DNA of 64,000 bases from Arthrobacter sp. cf158 (GTDB taxonomy: Bacteria; Actinomycetota; Actinomycetes; Actinomycetales; Micrococcaceae). The notes beneath the pieces were generated by a model that saw nothing but the letters and a program-made list of their open reading frames with translations, was not told where the DNA came from and ran no database searches. The translations under genes were made by a program, and so were the position numbers. Below, one piece after another: positions 16,917 to 25,670 of this stretch (the stretch's first letter is position 1; the number at the start of each line of letters is the position of its first letter). The stretch spans positions 62,001 to 126,000 of the forward strand of contig NZ_FNNR01000008.1 of the NCBI RefSeq assembly GCF_900106835.1, written 5' to 3'.

Positions 16917-18335
16917 ATGTCGGGAACCAATGGGGCTTTGCGTCAATTCACACGCAGAAGTGCCCTCACAGCCCTCGGCGCCGGGATTGTTGGAGTAACC
17001 GCGGCGTCGTGGCCGCGCTTGACCGGAGCAGACATTCCGGGCCGGGGAGACAACAGCCTCAGCATCGCGATCATGGGCACTGCCGCGGACGCTGCCGCCC
17101 GCCAGAAGGTCATTGACGCCTTCGCCAAAGTCCACCCTGAAATCAAGGTCAAGGTTCAGGCCATCCAAGCCGTGGACTGGAAGGATTTCTTCACCAAGAT
17201 CCTCACCATGGTGGCCGCGGGCACTCCGCCGGACGTGGTGTATGTGGCCACGGAAGGCGCCCAGCTGTTCGCCGAAAAGCTTGCCCACCCGCTGGATGAG
17301 TACCTGCGCCGCGATGCTGCGGACATGAAGGAGTACTTCGAGGACGTTCATCCAAGCCTGGTAGAAGCGTTCATGTACAAAGGCAGCCTGTTCCAGCTCC
17401 CCATCGACTGGAACGCGGCCAACATGTATTACAACACCGCTTCCCTCCGTGCGGCAGGGCTTGAACGCCCTGCAGATGACTGGACGCACACCGACTTCCG
17501 GAGCACCCTCGCCGCCATGAAGAAGGCCAAACCGGCCGATTTCACTCCGTACTACTGGACCAACCGCCTCTTCGGCGGAGTGGTGCCGTGGCTGTACGCC
17601 AACGAGACCAGCTTCCTCAAGGAAACCAAGTCCCCGGGCGGCGAATGGTTGTGGGATGGCTTCTACGCCAACGATCCCTCGCGAAGCCTCCGCTCCGGCG
17701 GCTACCAATGGCTCGAACCCAACGCCGACGATCCCCGCGTTTTCGAATCATTCGACTACCTCCGCGGACTGGTCAAGGACGGGCTGGGTGTGCGGCCCGA
17801 GGAAGGAGGCGGAAGCGCGCTGATCGGCCTCTTCGCCTCCAGCAGGATAGGTACGACGCCGGCGGGCGGCTATTGGGTGCAAGGCCTCCACGAGGCGGGC
17901 ATGACGGAGAACGACTTCGACGTCCAGTTCTTCCCGAAATGGCGGACCCAGCGGCACCAGTTCGGCACAGCCGGCTACGCGATCATGAAAACCGCCAAGG
18001 ACAAGGACGCCGCCTGGGAATGGGTGAAGTTCAGCTCCAGCCTTGAAGCCATGCAGATTGTGTTCCCTACCCCGAACACGACTCCTGCCCGGCGGTCCAT
18101 GGTCAACGAACAGCTTTACGCGGGAACCGGTCCGCGGAACTGGAAGGTCTTCTACGACACCCTGGACCGTTTCCCCTCCACAGGTCCCATTCCGGCGCCA
18201 CCCCAGCAGGCCGCCGTCGAGACCGCCCTGATGAAAAACGTCAGCCTGGCTGTGAGCGGCGACGAGCGCCAACTCAAGGACGCGCTCACTGCCATGCAGC
18301 GTGACCTTGAACTTGCCCTGAGGAGGCAGCCATGA
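16917..18335 (+). CDS. Carbohydrate ABC transporter substrate-binding protein
   Basis: A 472-residue exported solute-binding protein of the family-1 (maltose/oligosaccharide) type. The N-terminus has a twin-arginine motif (FTRRSALTALGAGIVG), indicating Tat export; the mature protein begins near ADIPGRGD. Family-like elements are FAKVHPEIKVKV, AGTPPDVVYV and WNAANMYYNTASLRAAGL. ATG 16917 is preferred to GTG 16896 because GGAAGGAAAT lies just upstream and the GTG would fall inside the operator. It is the first gene of a four-gene operon whose last product is a GH32 fructosidase, so the ligand is probably a fructo-oligosaccharide or sucrose. No lipobox is visible. Confidence 0.88.
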   Translation: MSGTNGALRQFTRRSALTALGAGIVGVTAASWPRLTGADIPGRGDNSLSIAIMGTAADAAARQKVIDAFAKVHPEIKVKVQAIQAVDWKDFFTKILTMVAAGTPPDVVYVATEGAQLFAEKLAHPLDEYLRRDAADMKEYFEDVHPSLVEAFMYKGSLFQLPIDWNAANMYYNTASLRAAGLERPADDWTHTDFRSTLAAMKKAKPADFTPYYWTNRLFGGVVPWLYANETSFLKETKSPGGEWLWDGFYANDPSRSLRSGGYQWLEPNADDPRVFESFDYLRGLVKDGLGVRPEEGGGSALIGLFASSRIGTTPAGGYWVQGLHEAGMTENDFDVQFFPKWRTQRHQFGTAGYAIMKTAKDKDAAWEWVKFSSSLEAMQIVFPTPNTTPARRSMVNEQLYAGTGPRNWKVFYDTLDRFPSTGPIPAPPQQAAVETALMKNVSLAVSGDERQLKDALTAMQRDLELALRRQP

Positions 18336-19294
18336 GCACCGCAACCAGTACGCCCACTGGAACGGGCAGCGAGCCGGGCCGTAAACCCGCCCACAAAGGC
18401 GGTACAACCTCCAAGCGTGGGCGCGTGCAGCAGCGCTGGCTGCCCTGGGCCTTCCTGGCACCCACCATCGTGGGCATGGGCATCTTCACCCTGCTGCCGA
18501 TTGTCGCTTCAATCGCGCTCGCGTTCTTCCGGTGGGACATCATCTCCGCGCCGACGTTCGTGGGCTTCGACAACTTTGCTGAGGTAGTCCAGGACCCCAC
18601 GGTGCGGGTCTCGTTCCTGAACACCATCGTGTTCGTGGTGGTGGCCGTGGCACTGCAACTGGGCTTGGCCCTGGGCTTGGCGATCATGGTGCAGGAAAAG
18701 CTCCCCGCCTGGCTGCGGGTGTTCTTCCGCTCGGCCTTCTTCTTTCCGCTGATCCTCTCCGCAGCATCGGTATCGATCTTCATGCGCTACCTCTTCAACG
18801 AGCAGTTCGGCGTCGTGAATTGGATGCTCTCCCTGGTGGGGATCCCCGCGGTGCCGTGGCTGACGACGCCAGGTGGGTCTGCCGCCGTCGTGATCCTTGT
18901 GTACGTGTGGCAGAACTTCGGGTTCTCGTTCCTGCTGTTCATCGGCGGCCTGGCCTCGATCCCAGTGGAGACCTACGAGGCCGCGTCCATTGATGGCGCT
19001 ACCGGTTTCCGCAAGCACTTCTACGTCACGCTGCCGCTCCTGAGCCCCACCACCCTGGTGGCCTCGGTGATGGCGATCATCAACGCGCTTCAAGTGTTTG
19101 ACCAGCCCTACGTCCTCACTCGTGGCGGACCCGGCGACTCAACGCGCACAGCGGTGATGGTGATCTTCGAGTCCGCGTTCCAACGCCTCGAGTTCGGCCA
19201 GGCCTCGGCGATCGGCGTGATCCTGACGCTCATCATCATGGCCATCACCGCCGCGCAGTTCCGGCTCAGCAAACGATTCGTCTTCTACCAGTGA
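18332..19294 (+). CDS. Carbohydrate ABC transporter permease, MalF type
   Basis: A 320-residue inner-membrane permease with six main helices. The EAA loop, which contacts the ATPase, is EAASIDGATGFRKHFYVTLPLLSP. An unusual ~35-residue Lys/Arg/Gly-rich cytoplasmic N-terminus precedes the first helix (WLPWAFLAPTIVGMGIFTLL). The start ATG overlaps the stop of the binding-protein gene (ATGA), implying translational coupling. No ATPase gene is in the operon, so the importer probably shares a multitask ATPase (MsiK-like) encoded elsewhere, as is common in actinobacteria. Confidence 0.9.
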   Translation: MSTATSTPTGTGSEPGRKPAHKGGTTSKRGRVQQRWLPWAFLAPTIVGMGIFTLLPIVASIALAFFRWDIISAPTFVGFDNFAEVVQDPTVRVSFLNTIVFVVVAVALQLGLALGLAIMVQEKLPAWLRVFFRSAFFFPLILSAASVSIFMRYLFNEQFGVVNWMLSLVGIPAVPWLTTPGGSAAVVILVYVWQNFGFSFLLFIGGLASIPVETYEAASIDGATGFRKHFYVTLPLLSPTTLVASVMAIINALQVFDQPYVLTRGGPGDSTRTAVMVIFESAFQRLEFGQASAIGVILTLIIMAITAAQFRLSKRFVFYQ

Positions 19295-19302
19295 GGCCCG
19301 CC

Positions 19303-20175
19303 ATGACCACCATTCAAGAACGTGTCACCACCACGGCGCCGATCGTCACGCGGAAGAAGCGCGATTGGTCAGTGGCCGTGCGCGTCGCCGTCCTGCTGAT
19401 CGCGTCCGTCTTTGTCCTGGGGCCGGTTTTGTGGACGTTGTCCACCTCCTTGCGGCCGCCGTCGGAATCCTTCAAACTGCCGCCTGCGTTCCTGCCGCTG
19501 AACCCGGACCTGACCTCCTACACGCAGGTCTTCAAGCAGCTCAACATTGTGGCCCTGGTGGTGAACAGTGCGTTGGTGACCGGACTGATCGCCGTCGGGC
19601 AGATGCTCACTGCAGCACTGGCCGGCTACGCTTTCGCGCATCTTCGCTTCAAGGGGCGCGGTGCACTGTTCTCGATTGTGCTGGCCACCATGATGGTCCC
19701 GGCTCAGGTGACGATTGTGCCCGTCTTCATGTTGATCCGCGGCGTGGGACTCTCCGACACCCTGCTGGCACTGATCATCCCGGCCATCCCGACGGCGTTC
19801 GGCACCTTCCTGATGCGCCAGTACTTCATGGGGTTGCCGGGCGAGCTCGCTGAAGCGGCTGCCATCGACGGAGCCTCGCCGTGGCGGACTTTCCGTTCCG
19901 TGTACGCCCCGCTGGCCATGCCCGGCCTGGCGATCGTGGGCATCCTGGCGTTCAACTTCCACTGGAACGAGTTCTTCCGGCCACTCATCATGACCATCTC
20001 GGAGCAGAACTTCACCCTGCCCCTGGGCTTGGTCTCGCTCCAAGGCAACCTCGGCACCGGAAGTATCTCCGTGGTCCTGGCCGGTGTTGTCCTCTCCATG
20101 ATTCCCGCGCTGGTGGTGTTCATGTTCGGCCAGCGTGCGCTGCAGGACGGACTCACCGCAGGCACGGGTAAGTAA
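19303..20175 (+). CDS. Carbohydrate ABC transporter permease, MalG type
   Basis: A 290-residue second permease of the sugar importer, with six helices and the EAA loop EAAAIDGASPWRTFRSVYAPLAMP. ATG 19303 is preferred, with GAGG upstream; a GTG at 19291 that overlaps the previous stop is a possible alternative start. It pairs with the MalF-type permease to form the membrane channel. Confidence 0.9.
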   Translation: MTTIQERVTTTAPIVTRKKRDWSVAVRVAVLLIASVFVLGPVLWTLSTSLRPPSESFKLPPAFLPLNPDLTSYTQVFKQLNIVALVVNSALVTGLIAVGQMLTAALAGYAFAHLRFKGRGALFSIVLATMMVPAQVTIVPVFMLIRGVGLSDTLLALIIPAIPTAFGTFLMRQYFMGLPGELAEAAAIDGASPWRTFRSVYAPLAMPGLAIVGILAFNFHWNEFFRPLIMTISEQNFTLPLGLVSLQGNLGTGSISVVLAGVVLSMIPALVVFMFGQRALQDGLTAGTGK

Positions 20176-20202
20176 TCTTCTCTTCTCCCTGAAAGGGCTT
20201 CC

Positions 20203-21597
20203 ATGACGGACCTTGCACTTGTTGACTCGCTGGCTATGGCAGCGACGCACCCGGATCCCGCGTTCCCGCGCTTCCACCCGCGTCCGGCGCAGGGCTGGAT
20301 CAACGATCCCAACGGCGTCAGCTTCATCAACGGCCGCTACCACGTGTTCTTCCAGTACAACCCCCTCTCCGCGCGGCACTCGCAGATCATGTGGGGCCAC
20401 GTGAGCTCCCCGGACCTGGTGGGGTGGGAAGAGCACCCTGTGGCGCTTTCGCCCCAGCACGGCGGGCCCGATTCCGCCGGGTGCTGGACGGGAGTGGTGA
20501 CCACTGATGACGGGGTGCCGACGGCGGCGTACTCCGGAGTCAAGGATCATGGCGGCCATTCGCAGGTGGTGATTGCCCGGGGTTCCTCTGACTTGGTGAC
20601 ATGGGAGCAAGACGGGCATGTTGCGGCCTCGATGCCTAACGACCCCTTGGTGACCGCCGTGCGAGACCCCTTCATCTTCCGCTTCAACGGTGGTCGGTAC
20701 GCCATGCAAGGCGCCGGCCTCGCCGACGGGCGCGCTGCACTGCTGCTGTACACCGTGGAGGACATGAACGACTGGAAATACGAAGGGATCTGGCTGACCA
20801 CGGCCAACCCTGTGGCGGCTTCCCACACCCCGGCTGAGATCTGGGAGTGCCCGCAGCTGGTTCAGGTGCCTTCGGGCGAATGGGTGATGATGTTCTCCCT
20901 GTGGCTCTCCGGTGACGATCACGAGCACGCCAACGGTGTGGGGCATCTGATCGGTTCTTTGACCGGGGATCCCGTCTCAGGGTTGCCGGTATTTGTGCCT
21001 TCCTCCGGCGGGAAGTCCGATCTGGGCCGTGACTTTTACGCCCCGCAGATCGTGCAGCTTCCTGCCCTCGTTTCCGATTCTGAGATGGGGTCTGAGCCCG
21101 CGGCGTTGCTGTGGGGTTGGGCAAACGAGGGCCCCGGCCGGGACGGTCGCCGTGGCCGCACCCAGGAAGAAATCGACCAGGCCGGCTGGGCGGGCGTGTT
21201 GACGCATCCGCGCGTTCTAACCGTGGTTGAGGGGGCGCTCGCTGTTTCTCCGGCGCCGGAAATTGACGCCTACCGGGGTGCCGCTGTGGCCTCGGGCGTT
21301 GCCGGTTCGATTATTGTTCCGGGGTTCGCCGAGGTGTTGGTTCGGGGTTCTGCCGCCACGTCAGGCCTCGTGGAGCTGGTACTCGGATCGGGGGCCGACG
21401 CTCAAGTGGTCTACTCCGGGTCAGTGGCTGCCGGGGAGGAGCTGAGGATCTTCCTGGATGCATCCCTCGTGGAGGTGTACCGATCCGGCTCCGTGGCCAC
21501 GACGCTCCGTGCCTACCCTGCTCCGGGGGAGGAATGGCAGCTCACCCTGCCCACGGGCGCGACTGCCGACGTGTGGGAGTTGACCCTGCCGGCCTAG
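20203..21597 (+). CDS. GH32 beta-fructosidase (sucrase/levanase type)
   Basis: A 464-residue glycoside hydrolase family 32 enzyme that cleaves beta-fructosyl bonds in sucrose or fructans with retention. The catalytic nucleophile is Asp35 in WINDPNG, the transition-state stabiliser Asp155 in VRDPF and the acid/base Glu215 in WECPQL. The N-terminal ~320 residues form the five-blade propeller and the rest the beta-sandwich module. There is no signal peptide, so it acts in the cytoplasm on imported sugar. It lies 27 bases after the permease with GAAAGGG as ribosome site and is the last gene of the operon. Confidence 0.92.
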   Translation: MTDLALVDSLAMAATHPDPAFPRFHPRPAQGWINDPNGVSFINGRYHVFFQYNPLSARHSQIMWGHVSSPDLVGWEEHPVALSPQHGGPDSAGCWTGVVTTDDGVPTAAYSGVKDHGGHSQVVIARGSSDLVTWEQDGHVAASMPNDPLVTAVRDPFIFRFNGGRYAMQGAGLADGRAALLLYTVEDMNDWKYEGIWLTTANPVAASHTPAEIWECPQLVQVPSGEWVMMFSLWLSGDDHEHANGVGHLIGSLTGDPVSGLPVFVPSSGGKSDLGRDFYAPQIVQLPALVSDSEMGSEPAALLWGWANEGPGRDGRRGRTQEEIDQAGWAGVLTHPRVLTVVEGALAVSPAPEIDAYRGAAVASGVAGSIIVPGFAEVLVRGSAATSGLVELVLGSGADAQVVYSGSVAAGEELRIFLDASLVEVYRSGSVATTLRAYPAPGEEWQLTLPTGATADVWELTLPA

Positions 21598-21626
21598 GCG
21601 GCAGGCCGGCGTCGTGCTTTCGTTGC

Positions 21627-21757
21627 GGGGCCTGCTGTGCGTGTTTCCGGGTTGTTTTCGGGCGCAGAGTGGGCCTCACAACGTGGGTGGGGTGTGTTGT
21701 GGGGCCTGCTGTGCGTCTTTCCGGGTTGTTTTGGGGCGCAGAGCGGGCCTCACAACG
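21627..21757. repeat. Pair of 57-bp direct repeats
   Basis: Copies at 21627-21683 and 21701-21757 differ at only three positions. Both begin GGGGCCTGCTGTGCGT and end GGGCCTCACAACG. They fill the gap between the convergent GH32 and lacI genes. Origin and function unknown. Confidence 0.9.
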
Positions 21758-21767
21758 AAGGCGTGTG

Positions 21768-22820
21768 TCAGCGGGTGGGCACGGGGCCGGTGGACTCACG
21801 CACCACGAGACGGCAGGGGACCATGGTTTCGATCGGCGTCTCTTGTCTTGGTTCGCCCGTGCCCTCGATCGCGTCCAGCAGCGTGGTCATTGCGGCACGG
21901 CCGATTTCCCGTAGGGGCAACGCCATGGTGGTGAGGGAGGGAACCATGGTGTCGGCGATCCGGGTTTCGTCGTCGTAGCCCATGATGGACAGGTCCTCAG
22001 GAACTCTCAGTCCAAGACGCGCGGCGGCGAGGATTACGCCCACCGCCAGGCGATCGTTCGCGCACATGATGGCTGTGGGCCGATCGGCGGGGGACACGCC
22101 GTCGAGCACTTTCATGGCGCCGCGGAAGCCGGCGTCGATGTCCCAGCCGGCCATGAAGATCCGGTCCTCAAGGACCGGTAGCCCGGCCGCGGCGTGCGCG
22201 TCACGGTAACCCTGAACGCGCAGAGGGGCCGCGGGCGAATCCTCTAACCCGGCAAGCAGCGCGATGTCCTGGTGGCCAAGTTCCAGCAGGTGCTCAGTGG
22301 CCTCCCTGCCGCCGGTGATCTCGTCCGGAATCACATGGCGCAACTGCGGCTGGGGGTGCTCGTCGTAGCAATTGGCCAGGACCGAGGGGACGCGCAGCAT
22401 CCCGTGCGGAACCTCGATCGGTTTCAGGCCCACGGTCACGTACATGAGCCCATCAACCTGCCGGTCCAGGAGGGTTTCGATGGCGCTCGCATCCCTGGCG
22501 GTATCGCGTTCAGTGTCCATGACCACGGTGACGAATCCGCGGGCGCGGGCAACGTCGTCGGCGCCACCGATGATGTTGCCGTCAAAGGGGCTGACCACCA
22601 CCTCGTCGGACAGGATGCCGATCACGCGCGACCGCTGATTTCGGAGGCTCAAGGCGATGGCATTGGGGGAGTAATTGAGCTCCTCAGCCGCCTGCCGGAT
22701 TCGGTCCTGGCTCTCCTTGGCCACGTTCCCGTCGCCACGACCGTTCAAAACCAGCGAGACCGCACTCCTGGAGACACCCGCCTTCTTGGCGACATCCAGC
22801 GCGGTGGCCTTGCGGTTCAT
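21768..22820 (-). CDS. LacI-family transcriptional regulator of the sugar operon
   Basis: A 350-residue repressor. The N-terminal helix-turn-helix (ATALDVAKKAGVSRSAVSLVLNG, residues 5-27) and hinge helix (SPNAIALSLRNQ) are typical of LacI/GalR proteins; a periplasmic-binding-like effector domain follows. AAAGGA precedes the ATG. The gene lies at the far end of the fructan locus in convergent orientation, and its own promoter region carries CCTAACGCGTGTGAGG (22856-22871), a near match to the operators at 16856-16903. It therefore probably represses both the operon and itself until a fructose-containing sugar is bound; the effector is inferred. Confidence 0.9.
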   Translation of the reverse strand: MNRKATALDVAKKAGVSRSAVSLVLNGRGDGNVAKESQDRIRQAAEELNYSPNAIALSLRNQRSRVIGILSDEVVVSPFDGNIIGGADDVARARGFVTVVMDTERDTARDASAIETLLDRQVDGLMYVTVGLKPIEVPHGMLRVPSVLANCYDEHPQPQLRHVIPDEITGGREATEHLLELGHQDIALLAGLEDSPAAPLRVQGYRDAHAAAGLPVLEDRIFMAGWDIDAGFRGAMKVLDGVSPADRPTAIMCANDRLAVGVILAAARLGLRVPEDLSIMGYDDETRIADTMVPSLTTMALPLREIGRAAMTTLLDAIEGTGEPRQETPIETMVPCRLVVRESTGPVPTR

Positions 22821-22855
22821 TGACAGTCCTTTCGTCCTTTATTGTCAGCAGTCTA

Positions 22856-22871
22856 CCTAACGCGTGTGAGG
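22856..22871. promoter_or_regulatory. Autoregulatory LacI-type operator
   Basis: CCTAACGCGTGTGAGG matches 14 of 16 positions of the perfect palindrome at 16888-16903 and lies 36 bases upstream of the repressor start. Confidence 0.65.
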
Positions 22872-22882
22872 GAACCGGGCTT

Positions 22883-23164
22883 TCAGTACCCCAGTTCGTA
22901 GAACACTGACTGCATGAAGGGCAGCGCCTTGGCGACCCCAGCGACGATGTAGGGGCCCCACGCGGCAACGATGACTGCAATTGGCCACAGCCCTCTTCGT
23001 GGTGCCACCTTATGAACCTCTGGGTTCCAGGAGAGCATCAGGGTACCCACGCCAAAGGGCAGGCATGCGAGTAGCCAGATGAAGGGGTTGCCAACTGCCT
23101 GATCTGTGGCCAGCAAAGGGCGTGGTGTGTCCGGTGGGGGATACCAGCCGGGCGCTGCTGTCAT
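22883..23164 (-). CDS. Short DUF2510-type membrane protein, reduced paralogue of upstream gene
   Basis: A 93-residue protein beginning MTAAPGWYPPPDTPRP, the start of a DUF2510 motif but without its usual RWWDG half. Two hydrophobic helices follow (NPFIWLLACLPFGVGTLML and a second after HKVAPRRGLWPIAVIV). The C-terminal half matches the end of the 213-residue protein encoded just upstream (NKVAPKRGLWPVWASIAV, FMQSMYSQFGYS against FMQSVFYELGY). The middle ~95 residues of that protein are missing. Its ATG overlaps the upstream stop (ATGA), so the two are co-translated. Function unknown. Confidence 0.7.
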   Translation of the reverse strand: MTAAPGWYPPPDTPRPLLATDQAVGNPFIWLLACLPFGVGTLMLSWNPEVHKVAPRRGLWPIAVIVAAWGPYIVAGVAKALPFMQSVFYELGY

Positions 23165-23802
23165 GCGTTGACCGAGTACCCAAACTGCGAGTACATCGAC
23201 TGCATGAAGTTGGACATCCAAATGCCGGTAACCACCAGGCTGATAACAATCACGGCGATGCTGGCCCACACCGGCCACAGCCCCCGCTTGGGCGCCACTT
23301 TGTTGACGATCACAGAGCGGCCGATCACGTACACCAGTGAGCTGAGGAACGCCCAAGCCCAGTGGAAGGGACGGACGACGCCGGACTTGAGCAGGCGTTG
23401 ACGGTCCAGGAAAGCGAAAAGCACTGAAAGCCCGTAGGACAGGAAGCTTGCGCCCATCAGCAGGAAATAGCCGGGGGTGTACATGGAGAAGGGGTCCATG
23501 GTGGTAACGCCCTGCCGCGTGGTCATCATCCTGAACTCCGGCTGCCAGGTGAGCAGGAGCAGGACGGAGAGCAGCGGCAGCAAGGTTATTGCCCAGATGA
23601 ACGGGTTGTACACCGGCGTGTCCGGGCTGAGCTGAGGACGTGGTGGCTGGACGGGCGGCTGGAACTGGCCCGGTGCTTGGAATTGGGCGGGCGCTTGGTT
23701 GGCTGTCCAGGCGCGTCCGTCCCACCACCGGACGAAACGTGAGTCCGAAGGGTCCGGGTACCAGCCGGGAGGTGTTGTGGAACCGGGCATTGATTGAGTC
23801 AT
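23161..23802 (-). CDS. DUF2510 domain-containing membrane protein
   Basis: A 213-residue protein with an N-terminal DUF2510 module (PPGWYPDPSDSRFVRWWDGRAWT, residues ~11-33), a Gln/Pro-rich linker and four predicted membrane helices. DUF2510 is a short Trp-rich motif found at the termini of many actinobacterial membrane proteins; its role is unknown. The protein resembles the shorter downstream paralogue in its first helix and last ~50 residues, suggesting duplication followed by internal loss in one copy. No enzymatic motif is seen. Confidence 0.8.
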   Translation of the reverse strand: MTQSMPGSTTPPGWYPDPSDSRFVRWWDGRAWTANQAPAQFQAPGQFQPPVQPPRPQLSPDTPVYNPFIWAITLLPLLSVLLLLTWQPEFRMMTTRQGVTTMDPFSMYTPGYFLLMGASFLSYGLSVLFAFLDRQRLLKSGVVRPFHWAWAFLSSLVYVIGRSVIVNKVAPKRGLWPVWASIAVIVISLVVTGIWMSNFMQSMYSQFGYSVNA

Positions 23803-23905
23803 TATTCCCCCGCGTTAAGTCGTGGTTCTGAGAATATCGCGATTGCGGCCTCTCGCTTGCAAAGAGCCCCTCCCCAGACGCCACGTGGCGGTGTATGGAT
23901 GGAGC

Positions 23906-24514
23906 ATGAGCTTTTTCGATGACCTCCCTCAACAGCCATCGCGTCCGCGTGAACCGCAGCCTCCCCAGCCCGGGTGGTTCGGCCCGCCTTCGGACGAGAT
24001 GCCTGGCATCGCACGCGTTGGTGGGTTTGTTTTCAAGAGCCAGCGGATGGTCCTGGTGCTGAAACTGGTGGAGGTTTTCTCCACTGGTTGCTTGTTGGAC
24101 CTGGTCTGGTCCGTGCGGCGGGGCAGCGAATCGGACCAGGAATGGCGGGAGATCGTGGAGGAGAGCTATAACAATTCGCGGTCCAGCATAGACACCAGGA
24201 CGGGCTTGGAAATCGGTGTTGCTTTGGCAGACGGACGCAAAGCTGTGGCGGCCATTCACGGACCGTCGGCCTTCGAAGACGCCGACGACGTCACTGGCCC
24301 CGTGCTAACAACTTTGGGAGGCGGTGGAGGAAGCAACAACTCCGAGTTTGCCCAGTTCACCGGTCGGTACTGGTTGTGGCCGTTGCCGGTTGAGGGGGAT
24401 ACGGCGTTGGTGGCCAAATGGGATGCCCTGGGAATGCCGGAAAGCTTGCTCGTCCTGTCCGCACAGCAGCTGGCTGACGCCCTGGGCCGGGTGCAAAAGT
24501 ACTGGAGCGAGTAG
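23906..24514 (+). CDS. Hypothetical protein
   Basis: A 202-residue soluble protein starting MSFFDDLPQQP, with a Pro-rich N-terminus (residues 8-30) then an alpha/beta region. No membrane segment, signal or known motif is visible; a GGGGGSNNS linker sits near residue 140 before TGRYWLWPLPVEGD. The ATG at 23906 is preferred to the upstream in-frame ATG at 23822, because the extra residues are Arg-rich and shadow-like. It lies 62 bases before menC on the same strand. Function is not recognised. Confidence 0.7.
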   Translation: MSFFDDLPQQPSRPREPQPPQPGWFGPPSDEMPGIARVGGFVFKSQRMVLVLKLVEVFSTGCLLDLVWSVRRGSESDQEWREIVEESYNNSRSSIDTRTGLEIGVALADGRKAVAAIHGPSAFEDADDVTGPVLTTLGGGGGSNNSEFAQFTGRYWLWPLPVEGDTALVAKWDALGMPESLLVLSAQQLADALGRVQKYWSE

Positions 24515-24563
24515 CTTTTCCACATAGCCGAAACGGGCTCCTTGTTGGGTGGGAGGCCGCCGG

Positions 24564-24569
24564 TACAGT
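24564..24569 (+). promoter_or_regulatory. Putative leaderless promoter of menC
   Basis: TACAGT, 6 bases, ATG 24576; TTGTTG at 24542-24547 gives a 16-base spacer. Confidence 0.5.
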
Positions 24570-24575
24570 GGCAAT

Positions 24576-25592
24576 ATGCCTGCACTTCCCTCTCTCGAAG
24601 ACCTCCTCGATTCCGCCCACGTAGTCTCGCTGCCCATGCGCGTGAAATTCCGCGGCATCATGGAGCGCGAGACCCTCCTTTTGCGTGGACCGCTCGGCTG
24701 GGGTGAGTTCTGTCCTTTCCCCGAATACGACGACGACGAATCCTCCCGCTGGCTGGCCGCAGCGCTGGAAGCGGGCTGGCTGGGTTTCCCCTCACCATTG
24801 CGGGACAGGATCCCCGTCAACGCCACAGTTCCCGCCGTCGCTGCGGAGCGGGTGCCTGAGGTGCTGGCGCGCTTCGGGAGGGTTGACGCCGTCAAGATCA
24901 AAGTTGCAGAGCGGGGGCAGGAACTGGCGGACGACGTCGCCAGGGTGAATGCAGTACGCGAGACCCTTCCTGACGCTGCCATCCGGGTGGATGCCAACGG
25001 AGGATGGGACGTAGTCCAAGCCGTGGAAGCGCTGAGCAAACTCTCCGCGGCTGGGCTTGAGTATGCCGAACAACCCGTTCCCACCATCGAGGGCCTAGCT
25101 GAGGTCCGGCGTCGGCTGACGTCTGCAGGTACGCCTGTCCTCATCGCCGCGGACGAGAGTGTCCGCAAGGAAGAGGACCCACTTCGCGTTGCCCGGGCCG
25201 GTGCGGCTGACCTGATCGTAGTTAAGGTCGCCCCACTCGGGGGAGTTGCGCGTGCACTGGACATTGTGGAGCAAGCCGGGCTGCCCGCCGTCGTAAGTTC
25301 TGCCTTGGACACCTCCGTGGGCATCCGTGCCGGCCTGGCGCTCGCAGCCGCGCTGCCGTCACTCCCTTATGCCTGCGGCCTTGGCACCGTTTCGCTGTTC
25401 GCTTCGGACATCACACTGGACCCGCTGGTGGCCGACGACGGCGCCATCCAGTTGCGCGATACCGTTGCCGACCCTGGCCTGCTGGAGCAGTATGCGGCAC
25501 CGGGGGACCGCCGGGACTGGTGGCTGGACCGGCTCCGCCGCGTGCACTCCGCGTTGGCTCGAAACCAGCATGGTTTGTTCACCGGGGATTAA
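24576..25592 (+). CDS. menC: o-Succinylbenzoate synthase
   Basis: A 338-residue enolase-superfamily enzyme that dehydrates SHCHC to o-succinylbenzoate in menaquinone synthesis. The catalytic pattern is complete: KIKV with the base Lys, RVDANGGW with the first metal Asp, EYAEQPV with Glu, AADES with Asp, and the second catalytic Lys in IVVKVAPLGG. The length suits actinobacterial MenC. ATG 24576 is preferred because a TACAGT box lies 6 bases upstream; an in-frame start at 24549 would place that box within the coding sequence. menD lies 2.5 kb downstream, with phoX between. Confidence 0.92.
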   Translation: MPALPSLEDLLDSAHVVSLPMRVKFRGIMERETLLLRGPLGWGEFCPFPEYDDDESSRWLAAALEAGWLGFPSPLRDRIPVNATVPAVAAERVPEVLARFGRVDAVKIKVAERGQELADDVARVNAVRETLPDAAIRVDANGGWDVVQAVEALSKLSAAGLEYAEQPVPTIEGLAEVRRRLTSAGTPVLIAADESVRKEEDPLRVARAGAADLIVVKVAPLGGVARALDIVEQAGLPAVVSSALDTSVGIRAGLALAAALPSLPYACGLGTVSLFASDITLDPLVADDGAIQLRDTVADPGLLEQYAAPGDRRDWWLDRLRRVHSALARNQHGLFTGD

Positions 25593-25670
25593 CCAGAGAG
25601 ACCTCTCAGCTTTGGATTCCGCTGACAGGCTCAGCGGGAACCTCGTACATCCTCTGGAAGGTCTACCCCC

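Noticed and set aside
19369..20946. 525-codon minus-strand frame
   Set aside because: His/Arg/Gly-rich shadow of the permease and GH32 genes.
22883..24259. A single 458-residue protein on the minus strand
   Set aside because: Only its last 93 residues are protein-like; the upstream part is an out-of-frame reading of the DUF2510 gene and of the gene at 23906.
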